A stretch of 64,000 bases of DNA from contig NW_018343971.1 of the NCBI RefSeq assembly GCF_002099425.1, positions 21,365,501 to 21,429,500 on the forward strand, in the 5' to 3' direction. The notes under the pieces were generated by a model. It saw nothing but the letters and a program-made list of their open reading frames with translations, searched no databases and was not told the DNA's origin. This document shows positions 46,500 to 59,797 of the stretch, piece by piece. Both the position numbers and the translations under genes were made by a program. Within the stretch, counting starts at the first letter, position 1. The number at the start of each line of letters is the position of its first letter. The DNA comes from Phascolarctos cinereus. Taxonomy: Eukaryota; Chordata; Mammalia; Diprotodontia; Phascolarctidae.

Positions 46500-47790
46500 T
46501 AAAAACATATTCTATTTATTTCATTAAATATTTCCCAATTACATTTACAATTTTTTTTGTTGTTTTTGCTTTTCTTTGCTGAGGCAATCGGAGTTAGGTG
46601 ACTTGCCCAGGGTCACATAGCTAGTAAGTGTTAAGTGTCTGAGGTTGGATTTGAACTTAGGTCCCCCTGACTCCAAGGTTGGAGCTCTATCCACTGTGCC
46701 ACCTAGCTGCTCCTACATTTACAATTTTTAACATTAATTTAAAAAATTTTTGAGTTTCAAATTCTCTCCCTCCTTCCCATCCCTTTCTGGGTTCCCCCTT
46801 AAGTCAAGCAACATGATATCAATTATCCATGTTAAGTCATGCAAAACCTTTTCCATATTAGCCATGTTGCAAAAGAAAACACACCAAAAAACCTCAAGAG
46901 AAATTGAAAAAATATATACTTCAGTATACACTTAGAGCTTATCAGTTCTCCCTATGGAGGTGAATAGCATTTTTCATCATGGATCCTTTGGAATTGTCTT
47001 GGATCTTTGTCTTAATCAGAGTAGCTGAGTCTTTCACAGTTGATTATCCTTTCAATAATAGCTATTATTGAATGCAGTGTTCTCCTGGTTTTGTCCACTT
47101 CACTTGGCATCAGTTCATATAAGTCTTCCAGGTTTTTCTGAAACCATCCTCCTTGTAATTTCTTATAGCACAATACTATTTCATCACAATCATATACCAT
47201 GAATTGTTCAGTCATTCCCCAATTGGTGGACATTCCCTCAATTTCGAATTCTTTGCTACCACAAAAAGAGCTTATACAAATATTTTTGTACATATATGTT
47301 CCTTTTCTTTGATTTCTTTGGAGTACAGCCCTAGTAATGGTTTGCTAGGTCAAAAGGTATGTGTATTGCACAGTTTTATAGGCCTTCGGGTATAGTTCCA
47401 AATTGTTCTCCAGAATGGTTAGACCAGTTCACAACTCCACCAACAATGTATTAGTGTCACAATTTTGTCACTTCTCCACAAGCATTTATCGTTTTCCTTT
47501 TCTGTCACATTAGCCAATTTGATAGGTACAAAGTGGTTTCTCAGACTTGTTTTAAGTTGCATTTCTCTAATAAATATTGGTTTAGAGCATTTTTTCATGT
47601 GATTATTGATAGCTTCGATTCCATTTTCTGAAAACTGCCTATTAATATCTTTTGACCATTTGTCAGTAAGGGAATAGCTCTTATTTTTTATAAATTTGAC
47701 TCGGTTACCTACATATTTGAGAAATGAGGCCTTTGTCAGAGAAACATTATGTAAAATTTTCCCCCAGTTTCCTTAAAAAAAAAAGCTTTC
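46500..47790 (-). mobile_element. L1 LINE 3' end, second copy
   Basis: Same orientation and same region as the L1 at 44920: 'cattccccaattggtggaca', 'ctaccacaaaaagagcttat', 'agttcacaactccaccaaca', 'gagcattttttcatgtgatt'. More broken than its neighbour and extended further toward ORF2 ('atcttttgaccatttgtcag', 'gaggcctttgtcagaga'). Confidence 0.82.
46557..46713 (-). repeat. Marsupial SINE (short form) in L1
   Basis: Reverse complement: 'ggtgacttgcccagggtcac', 'ggttggatttgaacttaggt', 'ctctatccactgtgccacct'. 'acatttacaattttt' occurs at both sides (46541 and 46716 on), consistent with a target-site duplication. Confidence 0.9.
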
Positions 47791-47894
47791 CTTCTAATTT
47801 TGGCTGTATTAGTTTTGTTTGTGACTGATAGTATATTTTCAATTTAATTTGGTAAATATTGAGCTTATACTATATGCCTGTCACTGTGCATGGG

Positions 47895-48132
47895 GCAGAT
47901 AGAGGACTTAGTGGACAGAGTGCTGGACATGGAGTCAGGAAGTTCAAATCCAGCCTCAGACAATGATTAGCTGTGTGACCCTAGGCAAGTCATTTAACCC
48001 TGTTTACTTTAATCCACTGGAGAAGGAAATGGCAAACCACTCTAGTATCTTTTCCAAGAAAACCCAATGGACAGTGTGGTCCACAGGGTCACAGAGAGTT
48101 GGACATGACTGAATGACTGAATAACAATAATC
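47895..48132 (+). repeat. Marsupial SINE
   Basis: 'tggagtcaggaagttcaaat', 'gctgtgtgaccctaggcaag', 'agggtcacagagagttggac', 'gactgaataacaataatc'. Confidence 0.88.
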
Positions 48133-48354
48133 ACTCTCCAAAATATTATGAGGAATACAAAAGAATTATATGACCTAATCCCCGCTCTCATGGATTGTAC
48201 TATCTTCATTCCCCCCCCCACTTTTTAGTCACCAGAACTTAAATTCTTTTTTTTTTTTGTGGTTATCATTTGCATTGACCATGTTCTGCATGTGCTTACC
48301 ATGGGCTTTCGTGACTTTTAGTAAACCACTTCTTCTCTCAGTCAGTCAAATAGC

Positions 48355-48600
48355 CAATAAACATTTATTAAGCATCTAGTATGGGCCAGGCACTGTGCTA
48401 AGCACTGAGGATACAGAGAAAAAAAATAAGACAGTCCTTGCCCCCAGGGAGTTCTCAGTCTAATCAGGAATCAACTGGCAAAGAAGTTATATGCAAAATA
48501 AATTGGAAACAACAGCAGAGGGAAGGTACTAGAATTAAGGAATAATCAGAAAAGGCTTTCTGTAGAAGGTTTTATTATCTTAAAAAGAAGGAATTGGACT
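48355..48600 (+). repeat. Dispersed repeat, 'tactatgtgccaggcac' type
   Basis: The best-preserved copy in the window: 'aaacatttattaagcatcta', 'gggccaggcactgtgctaag', 'tccttgcccccagggagttc'. Confidence 0.65.
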
Positions 48601-49144
48601 AGATTATCTCTAAGTTCTCTTCCAGTGTTTATGAACCTGTAATTTAGGTTAATGGTTCTCAAACATTTTCACACATGGCACAGTATTCTTTAGTGTGAGG
48701 AATCATGGTGCTATGAATGTTTAAGTTGGCTAACCTATAGGTGATTTGAGAGACTCATGCATATACAGTTTTCTTTCAATAAGAGGAACTGTTGTTCTTG
48801 AGTTCTTTATGAGTTTAAGATCTGATATGTTGGGGTTAGTGAGTACAAGTTTTCTGTATTTTGTGATGATGATATTTTGTATTCTGGTAAGTAAAATTTA
48901 TATTAAACATAATTATTTCATAATTTTATAAATTTTCTTTTATCTCTAATAGCATAACATCCAAAATTTCTTGGCAGACAACTCACACCAATGATTTAAG
49001 GTTACACAAAGTAAAACAGTTAATAAGAGAACATCCCACATATGTAATAAATGAAGAACTTTCTAGTTGATTACTGCAGAGGAGAGGACATCTATTAAAT
49101 TAGAGCATATATCATTGTGTGTAGTTAACTAGTTTCTCTCCAGA

Positions 49145-50060
49145 GATCCAGTACCACATCACCAGCTATCCATTGGACATTTGAAACTGGATGTCTAGGA
49201 GAAATTTCAGGCTCAACATGTCCAAAACAGACCATATCTTCCTGTTCCTTTCCCTCCACTGAAACTCTTTCTTTCTGTTCAGGGTACTACCATTCTTCTA
49301 GTCTCCCAGGCTCGTAACCTTAGCATTCTCCTTATTCCTCTTTCTTCTTCATACCACACATCCAATCAGTTGCTAATTTTGCCATTTCTATCTGTACAAT
49401 ATCTCACTAGTAGTGAGCCTTAGTTGAGGGACTCATCACCTCTTTTCTGGACTATTGCAGTGGTCTCCTCATTGGTCTTTATATTTCAAGTCTCCCCCCT
49501 TACTTCAGTCTATTCAACACAGATGAGTAATTTTCATGTTACTTTCCTACTCAGGCAACCTGAGTAGCTTCCTATTGTCTCTAGAGTCAAACATAAACTC
49601 CTTTGGCATTTAGAGCCCTTCACAACTTAGCTCTAAGCTTTTGGTCTCACTATACATTTTCCCCTTCTCTGTTGGGCCAAACAGACCTTCTTTCTTCTGT
49701 TTTTCATATACAACTCTCTTATTTCCCATCTCCTCGCCTTTGGCCACTGGCTGTGCCCCATGTTTCAAAGACACTTTCTCTTCACATCTGTCTTGAAGAA
49801 TCCCTGACTTCCTTCAAGATGCCAGTCAAACCTATCCAATGCCTTTATACATGTGTATAAATATAATTGGGCATATATGCACATGTATACACACATGTGT
49901 ATTTATATACACTAACATATTTATTGTCTCTTTCAATTGAATATCAGCTCCTTGAGAGCAGAAATTATTTTATTTTGACTTTGTATCCCAATGCCTATAT
50001 AGCACCATGTCTAGAACAGCAAATTCCATATAAATGTTTGTTGATTGATTGCTCATTACT
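49145..50060 (+). mobile_element. L2 LINE, 3' region
   Basis: 'catgtccaaaacagaccata', 'ctggactattgcagtggtct', 'cctttggcatttagagccct', and the 3' end 'atcagctccttgagagcaga ... aaatgtttgttgattgattg'. Confidence 0.8.
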
Positions 50061-50699
50061 TTGCTCATGACAAAAAAAAAATTGCCCATGACAAAAAAGA
50101 AGTTCAGTTATACATTCCCCACTCCTAGTAACTGAATATAGGACTAGTTCTCTACTTTCTTGTAATGAAATATAATGCAAATGCATTCAAGGCGCATAGT
50201 CTTTAGAGACCATTTTAATTCTAGCATATTATGGGTATTAAAAATGATTTGTGTGTATGTATATCCACATATATACTTCTAAGCAATTCCCTTACAAAGG
50301 TTATAGTATGTATTTAAAAGTGTGGGTGGTATTCTAAGACATTTTGGGGAGGATATTTCACCACTGAAAGAAATATAAGAACGTTTTGTTACTCAAGGTG
50401 GGAGTTTTCTTTCAACGAAACTCAAGAATTTATGACTTAGGAAAGGACAGTGTTTAATAGTGTTTTATTCAATAGGTTCAGAAATATTTTACTTTGGAAG
50501 TCTCAAAAAAGCTAGTTACTTATGGAAGGCTCAAGCACATGCATAAACCTCTCTGTAGTTTATTTAATTTCCAAGATACTAAATTGATTTGTGGTTTTTG
50601 GCCTAGACACTGCCTTTTGGGAGATCTCTATCACACAAATACAGAGACATGTTCTGAAGTCTAGTTTATTTTAGAGCATGCTCATGAAAAGCATGAGTG

Positions 50700-50870
50700 A
50701 TATTATGGTATAGTGGAAAGAACCCTAGTCAGAATGTCAGCAGGCCTGGGTTTTTTTCTTGTCAGTGATTTTAACCAGTTTTGCTGTCCTGAGTAAGATA
50801 TTTCCCCACACAGAATATAAAATAAGGATACTGAGCTAGAGTCTTATCCGCTCCTTTCTATGATCCCAGG
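50700..50870 (+). repeat. MIR-type SINE fragment
   Basis: 'tggtatagtggaaagaaccc', 'gtcagcaggcctgggttt', 'tccgctcctttctatgatcc'. Confidence 0.55.
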
Positions 50871-51464
50871 GAACTGGGAACATACTCAGTTATATTTAAG
50901 CACATCATAAGTATGTCTCTCCTTTTGTGGATAGGGCAGGGATAACTATTTCCTGATTTCTTCCTTCATTTGTCCTCTGATTCATGAAGTTAAAAGAGGA
51001 GTCTAAGAGTTAAAGCTTCATTTTAATCTATTACTCTTATCCTCTTATTAGAAAGAAGAGATTGATAGCAGTCTCTTAGAAATGAAATGTGATATGCATA
51101 AAAAGTGCATTTGGCATATATTTATTGCCAAATGAGTATGAGATAGAAATGACTCCAAAAGTAGGAGAAAAGGAAGGAAGTGTAATGCTTCAGAAAAGTG
51201 GAGAGAGGGAAAATTTTAAGGAGGGTGTGTTAAAAGCTTTCAGAGAGGTGAAGGAGAAGGATGATTGAGAAAAGGCCATAAGATTTAGGTATTTAGGTGA
51301 CCTTGGAAAGAATGATGTCAGTAATGTGATGGTGACATAAGCTAAGTTTCAAAGGATCAGCTTCATATTCAAGGTGTTCTTTAGTTTGTCCTATACATAC
51401 CATTCTAAGAATATCACTTCTTTCTTACACATACTATATGCTCCCACCAGGTTGTGCTAATCAA

Positions 51465-51465
<1 letters not shown>

Positions 51466-51502
<37 letters not shown>

Positions 51503-51509
51503 ACACACT
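51466..51509. repeat. (CA)n microsatellite
   Basis: CA dinucleotides with one TA interruption. Confidence 0.95.
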
Positions 51510-51984
51510 GAACTTATCCATTTCTGTACACACACATATATGTATCATGTATATATTATATACAAAATAAAGGGATTTTGGGGGGGAGGGAAGTACTAGG
51601 AGCTAAAACAATCAGGGAAAGCTTTGTATAAACTATTCTTGAGTTAACTCTTGAAAGAAACGAGGGATTCTGAAAAGCAAAGGTAAGATGGAAGTGTATC
51701 CAGGCATGGAGGACTGCCACAGAAATAGAGATGGGAGATGGAGCATTCTGTGTAGTTTTACTATTGCTAGATCCGTACTTCTTTCTTTCCCCCTTATTAA
51801 TTGAGAGTAAGAAAGGTGGAAAACTTGTAGCAAATCAGCATAGTCAAGCAAAACAAATCCATACAGTGGCCATGTCCAAATGTGTCCATCTCCTCTTTGA
51901 CAAAAGGAGAGTAACATGCATTATTATAGGTCCTCTGGAGACATGATGGTCAGTGATTTAATTAGGGGTCTTAAGTCTTCAGAG

Positions 51985-52200
51985 TTTTTTTTTTCTTTTT
52001 AATATTGTTCTTCGATAAATTGTTCTCCTGTTTCTTCTCATTCTACTCTGCTTCAGTTCATACTATCCAAGATTCTCTGAAATCATCTCTTTCATCATTT
52101 CTTACAGCACAGCAGTATTCAACTACAATTTGGTTAACTATTTCCTGATTGAGAGGAAATCTAAGGCACCCACTTAGATTCTAGTTCTTTCCTTTCTTCC
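51985..52200 (-). repeat. L1 LINE fragment
   Basis: 'gaaatcatctctttcatcat', 'acagcacagcagtattcaac', 'taactatttcctgattgaga' follow the reversed L1 3' region. Confidence 0.55.
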
Positions 52201-52739
52201 CACCCACCTCCATTTTTTAATGTTCCCTTGTTTTGCTTGTTATTTTTCCTTCCGTGATTTTCTCCTTAGTAACTGTTTCTTCCAACCCCATCTATTTCAC
52301 TGTTGAGTTTGATGTATTTCTATATCAGATTATTTTGTGTGTGTCTGTGCATTCCTCTCTCTTTTGTCCATTTCAGATCAGAGTGAGGTTCATCTAATGT
52401 CCCCTCCCCCACTCATGTTTTACATATTCTGAAGCACCCTAAATATGAGAAATAGAGGTTCTACTTCTTCCTCCTTTCTACTTTTGTGTATTTATCTTTC
52501 AATTCTTCATTCCCTTGCTCCTTTTAAAACATTCAGAACAGAGCCATTTCAGTACTAAGACCTAAATGAAAATGCTCTATTCCATTAAAGGTCCATTTTT
52601 CCTCTAAAGAACTCAACTGTTGATGGGGAAAGATAATGAATACAGTTTTTGACAGGTTCAACCTTTTCCTCTGACTTACCCCTTCTCCCTAATATCCAAT
52701 TACTTTCCAGGTCAAACTCTATAATATTGTTCACATCTG

Positions 52740-52985
52740 GTACAGGTAGGCAACACAATGAATAGAGTACTGGGCTTGGAGTTAGGAAGACTTGAGTTCA
52801 AATCTGGTCTCAGACACATAGTAGCTGTGTGACTGTTTGACTCAGTTTCCTCATATATAAAATGGGGATAATAATAGCACCTACCTCCTAGGGTTATTGT
52901 GAGGATCAAATGAGATAATAATTATAAAGCATTTAGTATAGTGCCTGGCACATAGTAAACATCATATAAATGTTGTTATTGTTTT
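52740..52985 (+). repeat. Marsupial SINE (THER/MIR 3' form)
   Basis: 'gggcttggagttaggaagac', 'cacctacctcctagggttat', 'gtgcctggcacatagtaaac'. Confidence 0.88.
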
Positions 52986-52994
52986 TGTTATTGT

Positions 52995-53150
52995 TATTTA
53001 ACTTCTTTTTGCCTCAGTTATCTCATATGCAAAATGGGGATAACAATAGCATCTACCTCCCAGGGTTGTTGTGAAGATTAAATGAGATAATAATTATAAA
53101 ACACCAAGCATAGTGCCTAGCACGTAATAAGCACTATGTAAATGTTCTTT
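52995..53150 (+). repeat. Second THER/MIR 3' part in tandem
   Basis: Repeats the 3' part of the preceding SINE: 'gcatctacctcccagggttg', 'atgagataataattataaaa', 'agcatagtgcctagcac'. Confidence 0.85.
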
Positions 53151-53159
53151 CTTTTTATT

Positions 53160-53735
53160 ATGATTCCCTCTATTTCTGTGGCTGCTGCCCTCTTTCCTGG
53201 ATTATTGCAACAGCTTCCAGATTGGACTCTTGGCTTCCAGTCTTTTCCCACTTCAATTCATCCTTCACGCAGATCACAAAATAATCTTCCTTCAGCATTA
53301 TTCTGACCAATATCACTCATATCTTTAAGAACTTTTAGTGACTCACTCTTATTTCTAAGAGAAAATGCAAATTTATCAGCTTGGAATTTAAAGCCTTTCA
53401 TGATGTGACTCCAGCCTGCTCTTCCAGGCTTATTGTACATCACTTTCCTTTATTCTTTGTATTGGAGAAAATGGACTTCTTGCTGTTTCCCAAAATCATC
53501 ACACCTTTGCTAATCTTATTAGTGCTCTCTCACCCCTCAAGTTATCATGCATATATATTTTTCTGTTTGCATGCTGTTTAAGTAATGTTGTGTAACTCTC
53601 TCCTCTTCCCTACCACACTCCCTTCCCCATGTAGGTTATACGCTTTTTGAGGGCAGGGATGCTCTTTCATTTTGTTTTTGTATCCAATGTATTTTGCACA
53701 TGGTAGACAATGTTTTTTGGTTAGTATTGGATTGC
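53160..53735 (+). mobile_element. L2 LINE, 3' region
   Basis: 'cctggattattgcaacagct', 'ttccttcagcattattctga', 'tttgagggcagggatgctct', 'ttgcacatggtagac'. Confidence 0.75.
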
Positions 53736-54542
53736 ATTGATTATATTTCATATCCTGGGGTATGTAAACTCTTGAGGGAAGGGATCACTCTTGATTTCTG
53801 TTTTTATATTCTCAGTGCTTTAGAATAGCACCTTGCTCATGTTAGGTACCAATGCCATAAAGAATAAGATTGTTGAAAGGGACAAAAATAGTTGGGGGGT
53901 GGGAGTATGTAGCTGTGATATAGGGTACAACCTATCCCATATAGGAGTACATATACCTCCTTAAGAGACAGACTAACACTTTTCCCTATCTGTATTCAAA
54001 AATTACTTGCCATATAGTAATGATTTAATAAATGCTCTTTAATTAATTTGTTTAAGGAGGGTCTTATAGAATGTTGCCACGATGAAGAAAGGTTATATAT
54101 GTGTCTGTGAGAGTGGCCTAGGGTGGTTTGATCCCATGATTTTATGGGTAAGAGGAAGACTTCAAAGCAAGGCAGTTGGTACTCTGAAACAAAGCTTTAT
54201 TCACTCAAGGCTACTCACTAGTTCTATGATAGGTGTTTAATAAATGTTGAACTTAATGATGAGAGTGTATGTCAACTGTCCTTGTAACTAGTCTCAACTC
54301 TACTTTTAAGTTCTTTGGAGTTGAATAAATGTAAAATCAGGGCTCAGGTGGGCTATCTTCATTGTTGAAAATCCTGAAGATAAAAGTTAGAAATAAGATG
54401 TAGAAAAAAAAACAGACAAATATAATATATGCTGAGATCACAGAGGAAAAGTGGCCATGTTGAAAAGGGCAAAAGATGATGGTGATGAGGGCCCACTTCC
54501 CATGATGCCTCTCTGCCTTTCCCTTTCAAACTAAATGTCCAT

Positions 54543-54765
54543 ACCAGGGTTCTCAAAGTGTAGCCTGGCAACATGGAGACCATTTCAGGGGATCTATGAC
54601 ATCAAAACTATTTTCATAATAATATTAAGATGTTTTAATTTTTATTATGGTAAATGTCAGTAGGTATAACCCACATAAACAAAAGGTTTTTTTGTGGTTT
54701 CCTCAACAATTTTTAAGAATGTAAAGGGGTCTTGTGACCAAAGAGTTTGAAAATCACAAGTCTAT
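54543..54765. mobile_element. hAT (Charlie-like) element
   Basis: 'cagggttctcaaagtgtagc', 'catcaaaactattttcataa', 'aaggggtcttgtgaccaaag', end 'gagtttgaaaatcac'. The ends are roughly inverse. Confidence 0.65.
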
Positions 54766-55364
54766 TACCATTAGCAGTTTAAATAGCTTGACTTACATGT
54801 TTCACTGATTTGTGATATACAGGACCTATAGGTTAGCCCTGGAAGAAGTGGCTTTTTATTAGATTTTCGACTGATTTTCTTCATTAGGGGTTGCTGGAAA
54901 TCTTCAGGTACCTAAGTATAATATTTATTAATTTTATTACTTTGAATTCTCTTTGGAATTTTTTCCAAGAGTAAAATGCCATGCTGATATTAAGGTTATT
55001 AAAATTGTTACATAGGCAAATATTATCTGTGCAAATAGGGACACAACTAAATTATATTGCACTAATATTGTACTAAACATTTCATTAGGTAGTGTTTTCA
55101 GTGCAAGTATGACTAAGTACATATAAGAGAGAACACTATATACCTATTTTATTTATGAGTAAGATTGATTATAACTAGTCATTCCAGCATTTGCAAATAC
55201 AGTCCTTCAATCATTTAAATTTTTTATATCATTTGTAGTGTTATTAAAATTTTATTTTAGGCAGTTTTCTTGGATTTTGTTACTGAGCAATTATGAAAGA
55301 TTCAAGTAGTGTGGGATAGAAGAAAGTTCCAGTAATTTTTGGAAAATATTTATTTGAAAAGCTA

Positions 55365-55806
55365 GTTGAAGTGAAGAGAGCAGGACCAGGAGAATGTTGT
55401 GCACAATAACTGCAATAGTGTAAGGATCATCAATTGTGAAAAACTTAACTGCTCTGATCGAGACAATGATCCAAGACAATTCCAAGGGACTCATAATAAA
55501 AATTATTATTCACCTTCAGAGAGACAACAGATGAACTCTGAGTTTGGAGCATACTTGGAACATACTTTTTTAAGAAAAAATTCTTTATTTTCTTTTTGTG
55601 TGTGTATGTATTTTCTTTTGCAACATGATTAATATAGAAATGTTTTATATGACTTCACATGTATAATCAGTATCATATTGCTTTTCTTCCTAAGGGTGGG
55701 AAGGAGGGAGAAAATTCGGAATTCCAAATTTTAAATACACTAATGCTAATTTTTTTACATGCAGTTGAGAAATGTTAACAAAATAAATAAAAATATACTA
55801 AAAAAA
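55365..55806 (+). mobile_element. L1 LINE 3'UTR
   Basis: 'gaagagagcaggaccaggag', 'gatccaagacaattccaagg', 'cagagagacaacagatgaac', then a G-rich 'gtgggaaggagggagaaaa' and AAATAAATAAAAATATACT with a short A tail. 5'-truncated. Confidence 0.82.
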
Positions 55807-56084
55807 GATAAGCTAGTTTGATTGCTGTATTGGCTATTTGGGAGTTTTGGAGACCCCTAGTGGCTTAATTTATAGAAAGACAAAGAAATGTGAGCTGAAA
55901 AGACCCTTGGGGTTTCTGAATCTGTTAAGTTAAAAGAATAGTAGAAAAGAGTAATGAATTTAACCTTTCCCCTTTAAAAAAAAGGTCTATCTTAAGTCTT
56001 TTTGTATGGTGGCACAGTAGATATTACATATATACCTACATATGTATAGATCATCTTTCTTATTAGAATGTAAGCTTCTTGAGG

Positions 56085-56232
56085 TTAAGTCACTTTACCT
56101 CTATCTGCCTCGGTTTCCTCATGTGTAAAATTGGGACAATACTAGCACCTGCCTCTCATGGTTGTTGTGAGGATCAAATGTAATACTATTTGTAAAGCAC
56201 TTTGCAAATCTTAAAGCACTATATAAATGCTA
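56085..56232 (+). repeat. THER/MIR SINE 3' part
   Basis: 'ctgcctcggtttcctcatgt', 'gttgttgtgaggatcaaatg', 'aaagcactatataaatgcta'. Confidence 0.85.
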
Positions 56233-56264
56233 GCAATATGGCAGTAAAATCTGGGCAATCAGTA

Positions 56265-56445
56265 CCAGAGAGGCAGTGTGATTTAATGGAAATGCCATTG
56301 GACTCCAAGTCAAAAGAGCTGAGTTGTAGTTGTGGATCTGCAATTAACCAGCTCTTTGATCTTACACAAATTATGGCCCCTCTTTGGATCTCAGTTTCCT
56401 CATTGGTAAAATGATGGGTTGGACAATATGTTTTGTAAGTCTCCT
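56265..56445 (+). repeat. MIR-type SINE
   Basis: 'ggcagtgtgatttaatggaa', 'gatctcagtttcctcattgg', 'atgatgggttggacaatatg'. Confidence 0.75.
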
Positions 56446-56654
56446 TCTGACTCTATCTTCCTCTGATTCTGGAAAACTATATAAGCAAAAATAATGACAG
56501 TTTAAATTAAAAACTAAAGCCTTTCTTTTCCCTGATACCAATGGTTTCCTTTCGATCCTTTTCCAAAGAGGCTACTTCTTCCATTCCATTCTCCTTTCCT
56601 CACAGAGCCAGAGGGGAAAGGATGAGCAAATTCTTTGCTCCCTAATATCCCTCC

Positions 56655-56875
56655 AGACTAGAGATTCTTTAGCTTTTTTGTTTGTTTGTTTGTTTTTGGT
56701 GCATGGAGTCTACCCTTTGGCAGTCTGGTGAAGTCTATGGACCTCTTCTCAGAATAATGTTTTAGGTGCATAAAATAAAAAAGATATAAGCTTACAAAAG
56801 AAACCAATTCTATTAAAATGCAGTTATTAAAACAAAAAAAAATCATTGACCATATGTTAGAACTCCTGCTTCAAA
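56655..56875. mobile_element. hAT-like element, 'ggttcttaacctt' family
   Basis: 'ctagagattctttagctttt', 'ctttggcagtctggtgaagt', 'cagaataatgttttaggtgc', end 'gttagaactcctgct'. Third copy in the window. Confidence 0.65.
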
Positions 56876-57568
56876 AAATTGTTTTAATCTCAACTGCATC
56901 TTTCCTTTAGAGGTCTCCCCTGTCCAGTTACACAGCCTTTTCCTCAATTTTATCACCACTGCCTTCCATCTTACTAGATACTCTCTCATTTTCCTCAGGT
57001 ACTTTAGCCTCTAATCATTCTTCCTTTCTACCTCATCTGCTGCATTATATATGTTGGCTTCAACATAATAAAAATGGCTCACATTTATATTCCACTTGAG
57101 ACTTAAGCAGGTTTCCTGACTTATTTTCTTGTTCTTTCTGTTAAAGCATACTCGCTGATTTATTGATACTTCTTTCACCATCCTTTCAGCACAGTGCCTC
57201 CATCTCCCCAATATATCATTCATTCACTAGCACAGCCATACCATAGACATAATCACTTGGAACTGTCTTGTACTCTTTAAACCTACTCTTTTTTAAAACC
57301 TCATCCTGAATCTCCTCATTCAATATTTATTCCATGATCGCATTCAGCAAATATTTACTGAATGAATGAATAAAAAGCACAGAATGTGAGAAAATAAATG
57401 TTAGAGAAGAAAGCCAAATGATGAAAGTGATATTACAGAAAGGAAGGAGTGGAAAGACTGGACTGAAATAAATAAGCAGAGATGACTGAGAAGCAGTAAT
57501 ATAATAAGATACTTGTTGACAATGGTTCTAAACCTGTGTAATTTTTCTTACTGAAATTTATCTTTCAG

Positions 57569-57651
57569 TTTATGCCTGTTCATGTTCCTAATGATGAAGA
57601 AAAAAGTGATCCTGTTCTTTTTGCCAATCACGTCCGGAACAACATGGCAAA
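57569..57651 (+). CDS. LPCAT2: LPCAT2 exon 9
   Basis: 83 bases, phase 0 in, phase 2 out; residues 288-314. It encodes FMPVHVPNDEEKSDPVLFAN, then HVRNNMA. Human reads FMPVQVPNDEEKNDPVLFANKVRNLMA. The acceptor is tctttcag and the donor gtaagt. The last two bases (aa) join exon 10 to form an asparagine codon where human has glutamate. Confidence 0.95.
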
Positions 57652-58639
57652 GTAAGTATCCATGTGAAGGTTGAGGCCAGTGGGGGAAAGAGCATTTGTT
57701 GCATTTGGAATCTGAAGACCTGGATGCAATTCCTAGCTTTGATATCTTCAGCCGCTGTGATTTTAGCTCAATTCTAAATCCTTTAGGACTAAAGGATTTG
57801 AAATATGAAGCAAAATATCAATGGCATCCTCCATTTACATGGTATTTTTTCTCAGAGGGTCCTTTATTCTTCAGAATACCTGTAGAGTGGGTTAAAATAA
57901 GTCATCATATATTTTTCTGCATGCTCATTATTCTTTGTCACACTTTTCAGTGTCTCAATGAGAATAACTCTTTGGCTGTATCATCAGGAGCCTGTAAAAT
58001 TTCTGTAATATTTCTATGGGGTCAGGGGTCTGTTGATAAATGTTTAATAACTAACTCTACAAAAGAAGCATGCAGGACACACTTTTAAGTGTACTCTATA
58101 TTGTTAACATTTTATTTATCATTTTCTTGAATCTGGACAATCAATAAAACAATAAATCAAGCCCTGATTCCTAGCGTTTGCTAATTTCTGAGCTATAGAT
58201 GCTCATGCTGAAATGTAATAATTGGAGTTGGCTCTATTACACCACTGCATCAGATGAGCTATTTTTCAAGACATTGTGTCCTGTGGTCATTTGATACCAA
58301 CGTTTCTAGATGGTCTGAGAGTATATTCATTCCGTTATTGGAAACTCAGCATACATGTTACAGTAGTGTGAACTGTAGAACCAAAGAGATAAGTCATAGA
58401 TAACAGTCATAAATTCAGCAATCGGATATTACAATCATTTTAAGAGAGCTAATGATAACTAACATTTAAATAGGGCTTTAAGGGTTGCACAGAAATTTCT
58501 GTTTATTATCTCATTAGATCTCATTTCATAGCCTAAAATGTCCACTAGGATAATTTCAGTTATGCTCATTCAATCAAGTGCTGAATTGTCTAGATACTAC
58601 TTTACATAAATGAGAAATCCCACACAAGAATACATCCCT

Positions 58640-59797
58640 ATAATATTTCAAGCCCTTGAAAGTCCTTGCCAATATTTTTTTTTCTGTGCACAGGAGGCTT
58701 GAGGAGTCCTTTTAGCAAAAAATGAAAGTCCAGAATTTAAATTTATTAAGTGATATAATATCACAACAAAATTAAAAGAGGAAGCTAGAAGGTACCTTTC
58801 ACAACTATGACTAAGTGACAAATTCTTAAGCAAATAAATAGAGGTGATTCTGAAAGATAGAATAGATAATTTCAATTACATATAATAAAAAAGCTTTTTG
58901 TATAAATAAAATCAATGTAATTAGAATAAAAATGATAACTAGCTAGCTTTAAGGTTTGCGGTAAACTCTTCAGGTTATCTCATTTGATTTTTACGTCACC
59001 TCTGCAGATACTATTATTACCCCCATTTTACATAGAGGAAACTGAGGCTTAGGGAGGTTAAGTGACTTGATGAGAGTCACAGAGTTAGTAACTGTCTGAG
59101 GCAGCATTTTCACTTCCTGACAGGTCTAACACCAACTACTATATCACTTAGTTTCCTTTAGAAGAAGAAAAAGTGAGGAAAACATTTGCATAAATATCTT
59201 TGATATCCAGATATAAAGATAATCAAAACAATTATATAAGACCAACATCTAATAGAAGAGGGGTAAAAAAAATATGGGCAGTTTCCAGAGAAGGAATGGA
59301 AACTTTCAACAAATCACATTTTAAAAAGTTCCAAATTTCTAATAAGGAAATATAAATTATAAGCACTCAGTCATTCCCTTTCATATCCTTCAAACTGGCA
59401 AAGATGGTAAAAGTCAGTGTTGGAAGGGCTACAGGAAGACTGGTACGCTAATTCATGTTTACTGGAGCAATGCATTGGCACAACCGCAGGAAAACTGAGT
59501 TTTCCAACAATCTCATTTCTGGCATATATCTGAAGAAGAGGTCAAAGACAGAAATAATGGGCCTTTATAAGCCAAAACAATCATAATAGTACTTTTTAGG
59601 GTAGAAAAGAAAACACAAACTTTTTACTTTCTGCAAACAAAGTAAGTATATCTTAATTAGAGAATGGCCTAATAAATTGTGGTATATTAATATAACAGAA
59701 TGTTTTTAGTGCCTAAAGAAACAACAGATTTGGTGTGTTCACAGTTACATGGGAAGACTTGGATGAACTAATACAGCACAAAGAAAGAACAACCAGG

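Larger units (their letters stand above)
42912..57568 (+). other. LPCAT2: LPCAT2 intron 8
   Basis: 14.7 kb of AT-rich DNA with L1, L2, SINE, MIR and hAT-like copies listed separately. 43230-44900, 48610-49130, 50060-50690, 50870-51460, 52200-52735 and 56880-57560 show no recognised element apart from short tails. No second gene seen. Confidence 0.8.

Noticed and set aside
57696-58088. 130-codon open frame in LPCAT2 intron 9
   Set aside because: It starts in a SINE and runs into intron sequence; no family match and no splice logic.
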